DNA of 64,000 nt from Bryobacterales bacterium (GTDB taxonomy: Bacteria > Acidobacteriota > Terriglobia > Bryobacterales > Bryobacteraceae): assembly GCA_003167495.1 (NCBI GenBank), contig PMSX01000204.1, positions 1 to 64,000 of the forward strand, given 5' to 3'. Below, piece after piece: positions 21,350 through 29,656 of the stretch. The number at the start of each line of letters is the position of its first letter. Within the stretch, counting starts at the first letter, position 1. The translations under genes and the position numbers were made by a program. The notes under the pieces are model-generated. The model had not been told where the DNA came from. It did not search any database and saw only the letters and a program-made list of their open reading frames with translations.

Positions 21350-22882
21350 ATGAAGAATCTCATTCTTTTAGCTTTGGTGGCCTCGGCGACCCCTGTCGCC
21401 CCTCCGCTGCCTGCCAACGTGGAACGCGCGCTCGCGGAAGTGAGGGCGAACGAACTAAAGGGTGATCTCTCGTTTCTGGCGTCGGATGTGTTGCAGGGGC
21501 GCTTTACGCCATCGCCGGGGCTCGAAGTGGCCGCCGAATTCATTGCCTCGAAGTTTCGCGCTGCCGGATTAGAGCCAGGCGGCGACCACGATTATTTCCA
21601 AATGGCGGAAATGGTGGACCGGCGTCTGCCCACCATGACCGCGAACCTTACGCTGTATTCAGGTGATCGCACCTTCCTCGTACCGGCCGGCGACTTGGCT
21701 GTGGAGGCAACGAGTCAAGCCGCGCATCTGGATCGTGTGCCTGTTGTTTTCTTTGCCACAAAAGACCCCGCGCTATTGAAAGGCGCAGATATGCGAGGCA
21801 AAGCGCTAGTTAGCGTTGAGGCAGATGCGCGAAATCTAAGCGGCGAGCAAGTCAGGGCAGAGAGGCGCAGGGCTCGGGCGTTTGATCAGGCAGCTGCTTT
21901 GTCCGGAGCGCTGTTGAGCCTTACCGTTTTGCATAACAAGCGCACGGTTTTTGGACCGCCGCACTTGCTCTTCATGGAACAGGCTACCGCCTCACGTACG
22001 CCAATGCTTGTCGCGCCCAGCGAAGAACTCGCGAAGTTTATAGCCGAAGCAAGCCATGAGGCGGCTACAATCTCTGTGGACATTCCCGCTCCGTTTGACA
22101 ACAAAGTGATCGTGAAAAATGTCATCGGCGTTTTGCGCGGCACCGATCCAGCGCTCGCCAAGACAGCAGTGTTACTGACCGCGCACTATGACCACATTGG
22201 CACGGTGGAAACCGCTGGCCAAATGTCGATGCAGGCGGCGGGTGACTCGCTCGACCGCATATACAACGGAGCCAACGACGACGGCAGTGGCACAGTTTCT
22301 GTAATTGAAGTGGCGCGGGCGCTTTCCAAGATCGAACCGCGACCCAAACGGTCGATTGTATTTATGACGTTTTTCGGTGAAGAGCGCGGTGAACTCGGTT
22401 CGCAATTCTACGGCAAGCACCCGGTGTTCCCCATCGCTCAGACCGTGGCTGATTTAAATCTTGAGCAAGTCGGCCGCACCGATTCCACAACCGGCCGCCA
22501 ACTAAGTAATGCCACCGTCACTGGGTTCGATTATTCCGATGTCACCACGTTCTTGACGCGCGCCGGAGAACGAGTCGGAATTAAAGTGTACCGCGACGCG
22601 CAGGGGAGCGACGAATACTTTACACGCAGTGATAACGACGCTTTGGCTGAGCAGGGTGTGCCCGCGCACACAATTTGCGTCGCATTTGATTATCCCGATT
22701 ATCACGGCTTGGGGGATGAGTGGCCGAAAATCGACTACGACAATATGGCAAAAGTAGACCGCATGGTTTTGCTCGCTTTGCTCGATTTGGCGAACACTGA
22801 AAAAGAGCCTCAGTGGAACGCACAGAACCCTAAAACCGAGCATTTTCGCGCCGCACGCGCCGCCTCGCAAGGTGGCAAATAG
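21350..22882 (+). CDS. M28 family zinc metallopeptidase
   Basis: 510 residues with a signal peptide (about 1-20). The first part holds LKGDLSFLASDVLQGRFTPS and EFIASKFRAAGLEPGG, typical of exported M28 aminopeptidases. A protease-associated-like insert follows, then the catalytic domain: LLTAHYDHIG (first zinc His), NGANDDGSGT (bridging Asp), FMTFFGEERGELGS (catalytic Glu and zinc Glu), LNLEQVGR and VPAHTICVAFDYPDYHGLGD with the last His. All main ligands look present, so it should be an active periplasmic or secreted aminopeptidase or a related amidohydrolase. Divergent from the permease gene, which suggests peptide-nitrogen use. Confidence 0.88.
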   Translation: MKNLILLALVASATPVAPPLPANVERALAEVRANELKGDLSFLASDVLQGRFTPSPGLEVAAEFIASKFRAAGLEPGGDHDYFQMAEMVDRRLPTMTANLTLYSGDRTFLVPAGDLAVEATSQAAHLDRVPVVFFATKDPALLKGADMRGKALVSVEADARNLSGEQVRAERRRARAFDQAAALSGALLSLTVLHNKRTVFGPPHLLFMEQATASRTPMLVAPSEELAKFIAEASHEAATISVDIPAPFDNKVIVKNVIGVLRGTDPALAKTAVLLTAHYDHIGTVETAGQMSMQAAGDSLDRIYNGANDDGSGTVSVIEVARALSKIEPRPKRSIVFMTFFGEERGELGSQFYGKHPVFPIAQTVADLNLEQVGRTDSTTGRQLSNATVTGFDYSDVTTFLTRAGERVGIKVYRDAQGSDEYFTRSDNDALAEQGVPAHTICVAFDYPDYHGLGDEWPKIDYDNMAKVDRMVLLALLDLANTEKEPQWNAQNPKTEHFRAARAASQGGK

Positions 22883-22916
22883 GGCAGGGAACTTAGCTGC
22901 ACGCTTCTGCGTATCT

Positions 22917-23123
22917 ATGAATGTCATGATCAAATTCCTGCTCTGGTGCCTGTTGTTGATTTTCTGTTGGCCACTGGCGCTTGTGGCTCTGGTGCTCTAT
23001 CCCATAGTGTGGTTGATTTTGCTGCCGTTCCGTATCGTCGGTATCGCCGTCGAAGGCGTTTTGGAACTGGTCAAGGGCATCATTTTCCTGCCTGGCCGAT
23101 TGCTCCGCACGAGCAAGGCGTAG
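22917..23123 (+). CDS. small membrane protein, unknown
   Basis: 68 residues from ATG 22917 (a second ATG at 22926 is possible). Two close hydrophobic segments, FLLWCLLLIFCWPLALVALV and an amphipathic IVWLILLPFRIVGIAV, then a basic tail LPGRLLRTSKA. The frame is open further upstream but would overlap the peptidase gene. It starts 34 bases after that gene and may be co-transcribed. No family recognised. Confidence 0.55.
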   Translation: MNVMIKFLLWCLLLIFCWPLALVALVLYPIVWLILLPFRIVGIAVEGVLELVKGIIFLPGRLLRTSKA

Positions 23124-23135
23124 CGCGCAGTTCAA

Positions 23136-23819
23136 CTACTTCTTCGACGCTGCCAGATGAGCTACAAACTCCGCGTGTTCCGGCGTCGCGAGTCCTCGTT
23201 GGACTACGGCGAAAAGCTCCAGCGTGTCGCGTCTCCAGAGCGCATCCGCTTTCAGCCACAATCCGGGAAAGCACCGCGAATGGAAGATTCCATCCGCATC
23301 CGGCTCCACCGGTTGATAGCGCAAATCCGGCATCAATTCCTTCCACAAAAACTGCTGTTTGCCTGCGTCTGCGATCAGATATTCGCGGACGCCCATACGT
23401 TCGTACAATTTCAGTTTTTTGCCAAGGTCGCGGCCGCGGCTGGACTTGGTGACTTCCACAATCAGCTCCGGAGCGCCCGCCGTAAAGTCACCCTGCTCCT
23501 GCGATTGGCCACCGAAGTCCGGAAGAATGCGAAGTGTGATGTCGGGCTGCGGTACGTTTCGTTCACCCATCAGCCAAGTGCCCTCCAAACCGGCCCAACA
23601 TCCCGGAGTGTTAGCCGCGTATATGGCGAGCCATGCGGTCAACGGCAAATGAAAATCGGCGTGCGGGCGGCCAACAGGCGAGGGCATATGGACAATTCCG
23701 TCAATCAACTCGGCGTGCTTGAGATCGGGCATCGCCTCCCAGCGGCGCATAAACTCATCGCTCGTCAAATAGTCGCCTTCGCGCAACGGCGGGGGCAATC
23801 TGTGAGCGGCCATCGGCAT
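23136..23819 (-). CDS. Uma2 family PD-(D/E)XK endonuclease-like protein
   Basis: About 227 residues from the ATG at 23819 (one also at 23813); the longer open frame upstream lacks similarity. Uma2/DUF820 pattern: LTSDEFMRRWEAMPDLKHAELIDGIV-like start (split here), MPSPVGRPHADFHLPL, NVPQPDITLRIL with the catalytic Asp, APELIVEVTKSSRGRD with the E-x-V block, GKKLKLYERMGVREYLI. These residues form the PD-(D/E)XK nuclease core, which appears intact. The family is widespread, often multi-copy, and of unclear biological role. A broken paralogue lies directly upstream in the same direction. Confidence 0.85.
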   Translation of the reverse strand: MPMAAHRLPPPLREGDYLTSDEFMRRWEAMPDLKHAELIDGIVHMPSPVGRPHADFHLPLTAWLAIYAANTPGCWAGLEGTWLMGERNVPQPDITLRILPDFGGQSQEQGDFTAGAPELIVEVTKSSRGRDLGKKLKLYERMGVREYLIADAGKQQFLWKELMPDLRYQPVEPDADGIFHSRCFPGLWLKADALWRRDTLELFAVVQRGLATPEHAEFVAHLAASKK

Positions 23820-23872
23820 CGGTTGAGTCTCCTGGTGATTCCTCTTCAGGTTATCAACTGCCTGGTGCCAAA

Positions 23873-24534
23873 CTATTCGGGAGCACGGGCGGCTAACCGG
23901 CGGGCGAATGCAGCGTGTTCCGGCGAGCGGACGCCTTTCTCCACTGCTGTTCGGACGGAACGCTTCGGATTCCACAACGCCGCCGGATCAAGCCACAGGC
24001 CTGGAAACACGCGCGAGCGGAGCAGTCCGTCTTCCTGCGGCTTGATCTCGCGATAACGGCCCCGCACCAATTGCCGGCAGACGATTTGCTCTGTATCGAG
24101 AAGCACAGTGAGGTATTCGCGCACACCCGCGCTTCGATAGAGCTCAAGTTTGATGCCGAGGTCGCGCGAAAGGCTCGATCCGCTGACCTCCACGATCAGT
24201 TCTGCGGCACCAGCAGGATATGCGCCATCCATCCGAGAGTTGCCGCCATATTCGGGAAGTATCCGCAGGAAGAAGTCCGGCTGGGGAACGTCTCGGGGCC
24301 CCATCTTCCAAGTGCAGTCTATCTCGGTGTGACAGCCGGGGGTCGCTTCTTTATAGATCCACAACCACGGGCACATTCGACCTGGGCGTCGGAGTGCCAA
24401 ACGCTTACCGGAGATGGCATGAAAAATACAGTCCCTTTTATCAGCTCCCCATGCTTCAACTCCGGCATCGCTTCCCAGCGGCGCAGGAATTCCTCGCTAT
24501 CGAGCCGATCGCCCTCGCGCAAAGGCGGCGGCAT
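23873..24534 (-). pseudogene. Uma2 family gene broken by one-base frameshift
   Basis: From ATG 24534 the reading gives MPPPLREGDRLDSEEFLRRW and a MPSPVS segment, then loses similarity. In the next frame, from about 24398 onward, the family pattern resumes: PWLWIYKEATPGC, DVPQPDFFLRILPEYGG, AAELIVEVSGSSLSRDLGIK, GVREYL, to the stop at 23873. One base is missing near 24397-24402. Alignable by eye with the intact neighbour along its whole length, so this is a tandem duplicate. Both the Asp and Glu of the nuclease core are still encoded, so the break is either recent or a base-calling error. Confidence 0.8.
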
Positions 24535-24618
24535 AACATCGCTGTGGCTGGCATCGGAGTAGATCCAAAATCAGCGTAACATGCAATCAAAAGTGTGCCG
24601 TGAAAGAATAGCAAAACC

Positions 24619-25614
24619 ATGTTTGTCCTGCACAGCTTACCCGTCGCCATCTTCTTTTGCTTCATCACCATGCTCGGTTGGGGTTCCTGGGCCAATACAC
24701 AAAAGCTCTCCGGCAAAGATCAATGGCGCTTCGAACTGTACTATTGGGATTACGCCGTCGGCGTCTTATTATTCGGCCTCATCTTCGCCTTCACCCTAGG
24801 CAGCATCGGCGCGGGCGGCCAATCGGCGGTCGCGAATTTCCAACAAGCGAGCTATCACGCCATGTATTACGCGTTGCTGAGCGGCCTCGTTTTCAACGTC
24901 GGTAACATCATGCTGGTGGTCGGCATTGACGCAGCGGGCATGGCAGTTGCCTTCCCCCTGGGCGTGGGCCTCGCGTTAGTAATCGGCACCGTCAAGAGTT
25001 ATTCGCAAACTCCTAAAGGCGACATCCCGCTCTTGTTCGGCGGCGTGATCTGCATTCTATTCGCCATGGTTATGTCGGGGTTAGCACATCGGAAACTGCC
25101 GCAGAGCGCGGGCAAGAAGCCACTACGTGGAATCATCTTTTCTGTTTTGGCCGGCTGTATTATGGGTTTCTTTTACCCGCTCCTTCAGCGCGCCATTTCC
25201 GCGAATTTCAACAATGACCCGATTCAACCCGGCATGCTTACACCCTACGTTGCGCTCGTGCTGTTCGGCGTTGGCGTATTCGCCAGCAATTTTATTGTGA
25301 ACGCCATTTTCATGCGCGCCGGAAAATTGACCTACGCCGATTACTTCCGCGGCACCGCCAAACTTCATTTCATTGGCATTCTCGGCGGCGTGATCTGGAT
25401 GATCGCTCTTTGCTTCAACGTCATCGCTTCCGGTGTAGCCGGACCCGCCATTTCCTACGCACTCGGCCAAGGCGCAACCCTTATTGCCGCCATCTGGGGT
25501 GTGCTGGTGTGGAAGGAACTCGCCGCTGGTCCAAAAGGCACCGGCATTCTCACCGGCCTGATGTTCGCTGGTTACGCAACTGGCTTGGTCCTTATCGGCT
25601 TTGCTACGCGCTAG
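24619..25614 (+). CDS. DMT-superfamily transporter, GRP/ureide-permease-like
   Basis: 331 residues with ten hydrophobic segments, the usual number for the drug/metabolite transporter fold. N-terminal FITMLGWGSWANTQKL and FELYYWDYAVGVLL resemble the bacterial relatives of glucose/ribose porters (GRP) and plant ureide permeases. No soluble domain. Substrate could be a sugar or a ureide such as allantoin; the sequence does not decide. Stands alone between the Uma2 pair and a decayed coiled-coil gene. Confidence 0.75.
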   Translation: MFVLHSLPVAIFFCFITMLGWGSWANTQKLSGKDQWRFELYYWDYAVGVLLFGLIFAFTLGSIGAGGQSAVANFQQASYHAMYYALLSGLVFNVGNIMLVVGIDAAGMAVAFPLGVGLALVIGTVKSYSQTPKGDIPLLFGGVICILFAMVMSGLAHRKLPQSAGKKPLRGIIFSVLAGCIMGFFYPLLQRAISANFNNDPIQPGMLTPYVALVLFGVGVFASNFIVNAIFMRAGKLTYADYFRGTAKLHFIGILGGVIWMIALCFNVIASGVAGPAISYALGQGATLIAAIWGVLVWKELAAGPKGTGILTGLMFAGYATGLVLIGFATR

Positions 25615-25652
25615 GCACGAGACTATCGTATGATTTGGAAAGGAGCAAGTTC

Positions 25653-25984
25653 TTGGACGATAGAAACGCCCCAGCCACAAAAGGCGATATCGCAGACCTC
25701 GACGAGAAGTTCGAGCAGAAGTTTGACCAACTTCGCTCTGAAATGAATCACGGCTACGCCGACCTTGTAGAGCGCTTTTCTGACGTGAGACCCGCCTTCT
25801 GAAAGCCTTCCACGACTTCGCTCAGAGCAACCAGAAGCGTATGACTGAAATCGAAAGCAACGAAGCCGCAATCCGCAACCGGCTCGCCACCGTTGAAGAC
25901 CGCTTACTGCAGGTCGAAAAGCGGCTCAATATGCCGCCCGCAGCCTATTCACACAAAACCCGATCACAAGCGTTCGCAAATTAG
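25653..25984 (+). pseudogene. small coiled-coil protein gene, frameshifted
   Basis: A TTG start at 25653 with AAAGGAG 7 bases upstream reads DDRNAPATKGDIADLDEKFE and a coiled coil, but stops at 25800-25802. One base missing near 25790 restores LLKAFHDFAQSNQKRMTEIE, a second coiled coil EDRLLQVEKRLNMPPAA and a stop at 25982-25984. Together about 110 residues with heptad character, matching a short coiled-coil family I associate with Solibacter-like genomes. Function unknown; broken in this copy unless the base is an error. Confidence 0.6.
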
Positions 25985-26151
25985 TTTTCCTCTTTTAACT
26001 CTCTCAAAACAACTGCCTTTGCCGCTTTCCCCGCAGGCATTTGCTTCACCACGCGAACAGCGTAAGGTAGTCTGAAGCCCGGTTTTACATTGGTCGGGAA
26101 TCGCCGCAAGGTGTTCGAAGCGTTGGCCGACAGTTCTTTGGACAACGTGAA
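25981..26151 (-). pseudogene. possible gene tail (remnant), unknown
   Basis: A 57-codon open stretch between stops on the minus strand, without a start codon of its own upstream of Met37. It ends PGFRLPYAVRVVKQMPAGKA then AKAVVLRELKEEN and a stop that overlaps the coiled-coil gene stop. The K-x-M-P-x-G-K pattern recalls the C-terminal subdomain of AMP-forming acyl-CoA ligases, but it is too short to assign. Composition looks coding rather than random. Confidence 0.3.
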
Positions 26152-26192
26152 TCACAACCAAGCTGGCCCATGCCACTGTTGCGAGGATTGGG

Positions 26193-26330
26193 TTCGTTTC
26201 GCAAAAACGCCCTTTCTTCGGCTGAACTTTTTATTTTCATCCGAAGGGATAGCCCAGCGGACCGTTGGCTTCGTTGCGTAAAAACGGTTTAAACGACGAG
26301 TGTCGTTTCGCAAAAAACGCCTTCTCTTCG
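26193..26330. repeat. imperfect direct repeat upstream of aminotransferase gene
   Basis: Copies at 26193-26220 (TTCGTTTCGCAAAAACGCC...) and 26302-26330 (GTCGTTTCGCAAAAAACGCC...) share about 26 of 29 bases, and a weaker third copy (TTCGTTGCGTAAAAACGGT) starts near 26269. Spacing is about 76 and 33 bases. They occupy the 425-base stretch before the aminotransferase start, which has no other convincing gene. Could be binding sites or a relic of local duplication. Confidence 0.5.
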
Positions 26331-26408
26331 CCTTTGGGGCAAATCGGCGTGCTCCCATTGAATATTCAACCTCACTGCGATCATCGGCGCGGCGGTTACT
26401 ATGTAGAT

Positions 26409-27638
26409 ATGCCACTGCCACCCAACGAGGAGTTTTACCGGATCAAGAAGCTCCCTCCCTACGTCTTTGCCGTCATCAACGAGATGAGGGACAAGGCACG
26501 AGCAGCGGGCATCGACATTGTGGATATGGGCATGGGGAACCCCGACGGAGCGTCCCCAGAGCCGGTCGTCGAAAAAGCGATCGAAGCCATTCGTAACCCG
26601 CTGAATCATCGCTATTCTGTTTCGCGCGGCATCGCGCCGTTGCGGGAAGCGATTGTCGCCCGTTACGCCAAACAGTACGGTGTCTTGCTCGATTCAGAAA
26701 CGGAAGCCATCGCCACCATTGGCGCCAAAGACGCCCTCGCCCATTTACTGTTCGCCATCATCGGACCCGGCGATGTCGTCGTCTCCCCTAACCCCGCGTA
26801 TCCCATCCACCAGTACGGCGTCATTATGGCTGAGGGCGAGGCGTGCATGCTGCCCATGCCCGATGCGGCCACCTTCCTGGCTGAGTTGAAACATCTATAC
26901 CGCACTGCGGCCAAAAAGCCCAAAGTGATTCTAATTTCGTTTCCGCATAATCCAACAACCATTTGCGTTGATTACGATTTCATGCGCCAAGTGGTGGAGC
27001 TGGCACGCGAATACGGTGCCTACATCGTCCACGATTTCGCCTACGCCGAACTCGGCTTCGACGGCTACCGGCCCCCCAGCATTTTGCAGGTTCCCGGCGC
27101 GGCCGATCACGCGGTAGAGATCTATTCGATGACGAAAAGCTACAACATGGCCGGCTGGCGCGTGGGTTTCTGCTTGGGCAACCGCAAATTGATTGCCGCA
27201 CTAGCGCGCATCAAGAGCTATCTCGATTACGGCATCTTCCAACCGCTGCAGATCGCTGCCGTCACCGGTTTGCGCGAATGTGACGATGCGCCCGGCAAAA
27301 TCTGTGCTGTCTACCAAGCCCGCCGCGATGTTCTGATTGAGGGCTTGCGCGAAGCCGGCTGGATAGTGCCGCCCCCCAAGGCTTCCATGTTCACATGGGC
27401 AAGGATTCCCGAGCCGTTTCAGAAGATCGGCTCACTCGAATTCGCCAAGGTTTTGATGCAGGAAACACAGTTGGCAGTCTCCCCAGGCATTGGTTTCGGC
27501 CCTATGGGCGAAGGCTTCGTACGCTTCAGCCTGATTGAAGATCACGAGCGGGTCCGCCAGGCATTGGCGAGGCTCGGCGAGTTCTTTAAGAAGCACGGTG
27601 TGCGCGCCCTCGCCACCCCCGAGCCCGTACACGTATAA
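26409..27638 (+). CDS. alaC: AlaC-like PLP-dependent aminotransferase
   Basis: 409 residues from ATG 26409, close to the usual 412 of AlaC; the open frame upstream lacks similarity. Class I/II fold: YRIKKLPPYVFAVINEM, DMGMGNPDGASP, SYNMAGWRVGF following the PLP-binding lysine (SMTK, Lys243), ISFPHNPTT and FVRFSLIEDHERVRQAL. These features point to the alanine transaminase AlaC/YfdZ group (pyruvate plus glutamate to alanine plus 2-oxoglutarate); aspartate or LL-DAP aminotransferase relatives are the alternatives. Cytoplasmic. Followed after 8 bases by a GNAT gene, so probably co-transcribed. Confidence 0.82.
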   Translation: MPLPPNEEFYRIKKLPPYVFAVINEMRDKARAAGIDIVDMGMGNPDGASPEPVVEKAIEAIRNPLNHRYSVSRGIAPLREAIVARYAKQYGVLLDSETEAIATIGAKDALAHLLFAIIGPGDVVVSPNPAYPIHQYGVIMAEGEACMLPMPDAATFLAELKHLYRTAAKKPKVILISFPHNPTTICVDYDFMRQVVELAREYGAYIVHDFAYAELGFDGYRPPSILQVPGAADHAVEIYSMTKSYNMAGWRVGFCLGNRKLIAALARIKSYLDYGIFQPLQIAAVTGLRECDDAPGKICAVYQARRDVLIEGLREAGWIVPPPKASMFTWARIPEPFQKIGSLEFAKVLMQETQLAVSPGIGFGPMGEGFVRFSLIEDHERVRQALARLGEFFKKHGVRALATPEPVHV

Positions 27639-27646
27639 TTCTTGCA

Positions 27647-28615
27647 ATGGCGGCGCGCGTTGAAGCCCCGTTTCCTGAGATTGTCGAGCTAACCAGCCTG
27701 ACCGTGGCGGAGCTTGCTCCGTTGATGGAAGAAGAGATCTCGGAATGGCGCCGCTACTTTACGTGGGACTTCCGTCCTTCAGCTGATCTGCTGCGCCGTT
27801 TTCTTAATCTGCGTTCGCTGTGTGGTTACGCGCTACGTGTTGGGCGCACCGTGGTTGGCTATTCCTACCACGTCTGCGAAGGGCGCAAAGGACTCATTGG
27901 CGACTTCTATCTGCGGCGCGATTATGCCGACCCTTCGAATGAAATGATGCTATTGGGCGCTGCTGTGCAGGGCCTAATGCTGGTGCCCGGATTGCACCGC
28001 ATCGAATCGCAATTGCTGTTACTGAATGCGCCGCCCGCGCAAACGCTGCCCTTCAGCCGGTTCTTGTCGCGGTATGAGCGTTATTTTATGGAAGTGAGCC
28101 GTGCCGCTGTCATGGCTATGAAGCCGCGCGCCCTGTCGAGCCGCGTCATTTTCTTGCCCTGGAGCGACGCGTTCCGCGAAGAAACTGCCCATCTGATGGC
28201 GAATTCTTACCACGGCCACGTGGATAGCGAAATTAATGATCAGTACCGTACCGTCCCGGGCGCCCGTCACTTTCTTACCAACATCATTCAGTTTCCCGGC
28301 TGCGGCCATTTTTCAAGCAAAGCTTCCATGGTGGCGATCGACAAGGTGAGCGGACACGTCTGCGGGGTCAGTCTGGCCAGCATGGTGTCTGAAACTTCTG
28401 GACACGTGACGCAGTTGTGCATTTTGCCGGATTCACGCGGTACGGGTTTAGGATATGAGTTGATGCGCCAATCCATGATGCGGCTGCTCGATCTGGGGTG
28501 CCAATCGATTAGCTTGACGGTGACGGCGGCGAATACGGAAGCGCTGCGGTTGTATGAATCGGTGGGGTTCAGTGTGACGTCGCTGTTTCCCGCCTTGGTG
28601 TGGGAAGGGTTTTAG
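27647..28615 (+). CDS. GNAT family N-acetyltransferase
   Basis: 322 residues. The C-terminal half has the acetyl-CoA site of GNAT enzymes (VTQLCILPDSRGTGLGYELM, the R/Q-x-x-G-x-G/A loop, then LTVTAANTEALRLYESVGF). The N-terminal half (PSADLLRRFLNLRSLCGYAL, VVGYSYHVCEGRKGLIGDFY) looks like a degenerate second GNAT fold, giving a tandem-domain protein. Substrate unknown; it follows the aminotransferase gene by 8 bases. Confidence 0.85.
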   Translation: MAARVEAPFPEIVELTSLTVAELAPLMEEEISEWRRYFTWDFRPSADLLRRFLNLRSLCGYALRVGRTVVGYSYHVCEGRKGLIGDFYLRRDYADPSNEMMLLGAAVQGLMLVPGLHRIESQLLLLNAPPAQTLPFSRFLSRYERYFMEVSRAAVMAMKPRALSSRVIFLPWSDAFREETAHLMANSYHGHVDSEINDQYRTVPGARHFLTNIIQFPGCGHFSSKASMVAIDKVSGHVCGVSLASMVSETSGHVTQLCILPDSRGTGLGYELMRQSMMRLLDLGCQSISLTVTAANTEALRLYESVGFSVTSLFPALVWEGF

Positions 28616-28675
28616 CTCGCCTCTTCTGACGTTTTGGGGCGCCAATCTGCCCGCCATGCCAAACTGAAATCGCAG

Positions 28676-29533
28676 GTGCATGACTACGATACCGTTCTCA
28701 AATCCTTGCTAACGGATTCCGAAAATTCCATGTTTGCGCGGATTACCGGCGCCCACAGCGGCCGCTGGCTGAACGTTGAATTGCCAAGCGTCACCCAGAC
28801 TCGCGTCGATCTGCTCTTCGAAACGCTTGAGATAGGCGCCGATCGCCGTCTCATCGCCATGGAGTTGCAGAGCACCAACGATCCCTTGTTGCCTCTGCGC
28901 ATGGCCGAATACTCCCTGCGCGTCTATCGCCTTCACAAGCAGTTTCCAGAACAGTACGTTCTTTATGTGGGTACCGCCAGACTGAGCATGCCGGCCGCTC
29001 TAAAAGGTCCCAACCACTTCTGCCGCTACACCATCATCGATATTCGTAAATTCCGTGCTGAAACGCTCGTAAACAGTCCTTTCCCCGCTGACGCCGTCAT
29101 CGCGATCCTGGCCCGCTATGCCGAACGTCCTGAAATTGTCCGGCGAATCCTTGCGCGAATCGCTAAAATAGGAAAAGGAGCGGCGCTCGACGCAGCTTTT
29201 TCCAAGCTAATGATTCTGGCTGGGATTCGAGAGTTGGAAGAGGTAGTCCGAACGGAGGCCAAACACATGCCCATTCTCAATGACATCATGAACCACAAAG
29301 TGATCGGCCCCGCCATCCGCCAGGGTATGGAGCAAGGTCGAGAGCTAGGCAGCCAAATAGGCAGGCACGAGGAGGCCCTTGCCATACTTCGACGTCTGAT
29401 CACCAAGCGCTTTGGCCCGCTTCCGGCTCCCGCCGAAGACCGTTTGAGCAAGTTGTCCACCGCTGAACTTGAAGATCTCGGCGACCGTTTTGTCGACGCC
29501 ACCACCCTAGCCGACCTGTTTGACCGCGCTTGA
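28676..29533 (+). CDS. Rpn-like PD-(D/E)XK nuclease-type protein (DUF4351-like), copy 1
   Basis: 285 residues from a GTG start in the sequence CGCAGGTGCA, which is also found at the start of copy 2. Begins HDYDTVLKSLLTDSENSMF. The core resembles Rpn/PDDEXK_2 nucleases: TRVDLLFE with a catalytic-type Asp and LIAMELQSTNDP with the E-x-Q pair, then LRMAEYSLRVYRLH. A C-terminal part with ALAILRRLITKRFGPLPA and LSTAELEDLGDRF resembles DUF4351. Such proteins are related to recombination-promoting nucleases; the role here is unproven. It precedes the SWIM-SNF2 gene by 123 bases. Confidence 0.75.
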   Translation: MHDYDTVLKSLLTDSENSMFARITGAHSGRWLNVELPSVTQTRVDLLFETLEIGADRRLIAMELQSTNDPLLPLRMAEYSLRVYRLHKQFPEQYVLYVGTARLSMPAALKGPNHFCRYTIIDIRKFRAETLVNSPFPADAVIAILARYAERPEIVRRILARIAKIGKGAALDAAFSKLMILAGIRELEEVVRTEAKHMPILNDIMNHKVIGPAIRQGMEQGRELGSQIGRHEEALAILRRLITKRFGPLPAPAEDRLSKLSTAELEDLGDRFVDATTLADLFDRA

Positions 29534-29656
29534 TTCCCTTCCAACGTCCATGCGCATTAGAGGCCGGATAACGCCACTGCTTCTCCTCCGCCAAAGATTC
29601 CAATAAACGCAGTTGTTATCCTCGCTCATCGTCAAACTCAACCGGGAGAACCTGTC

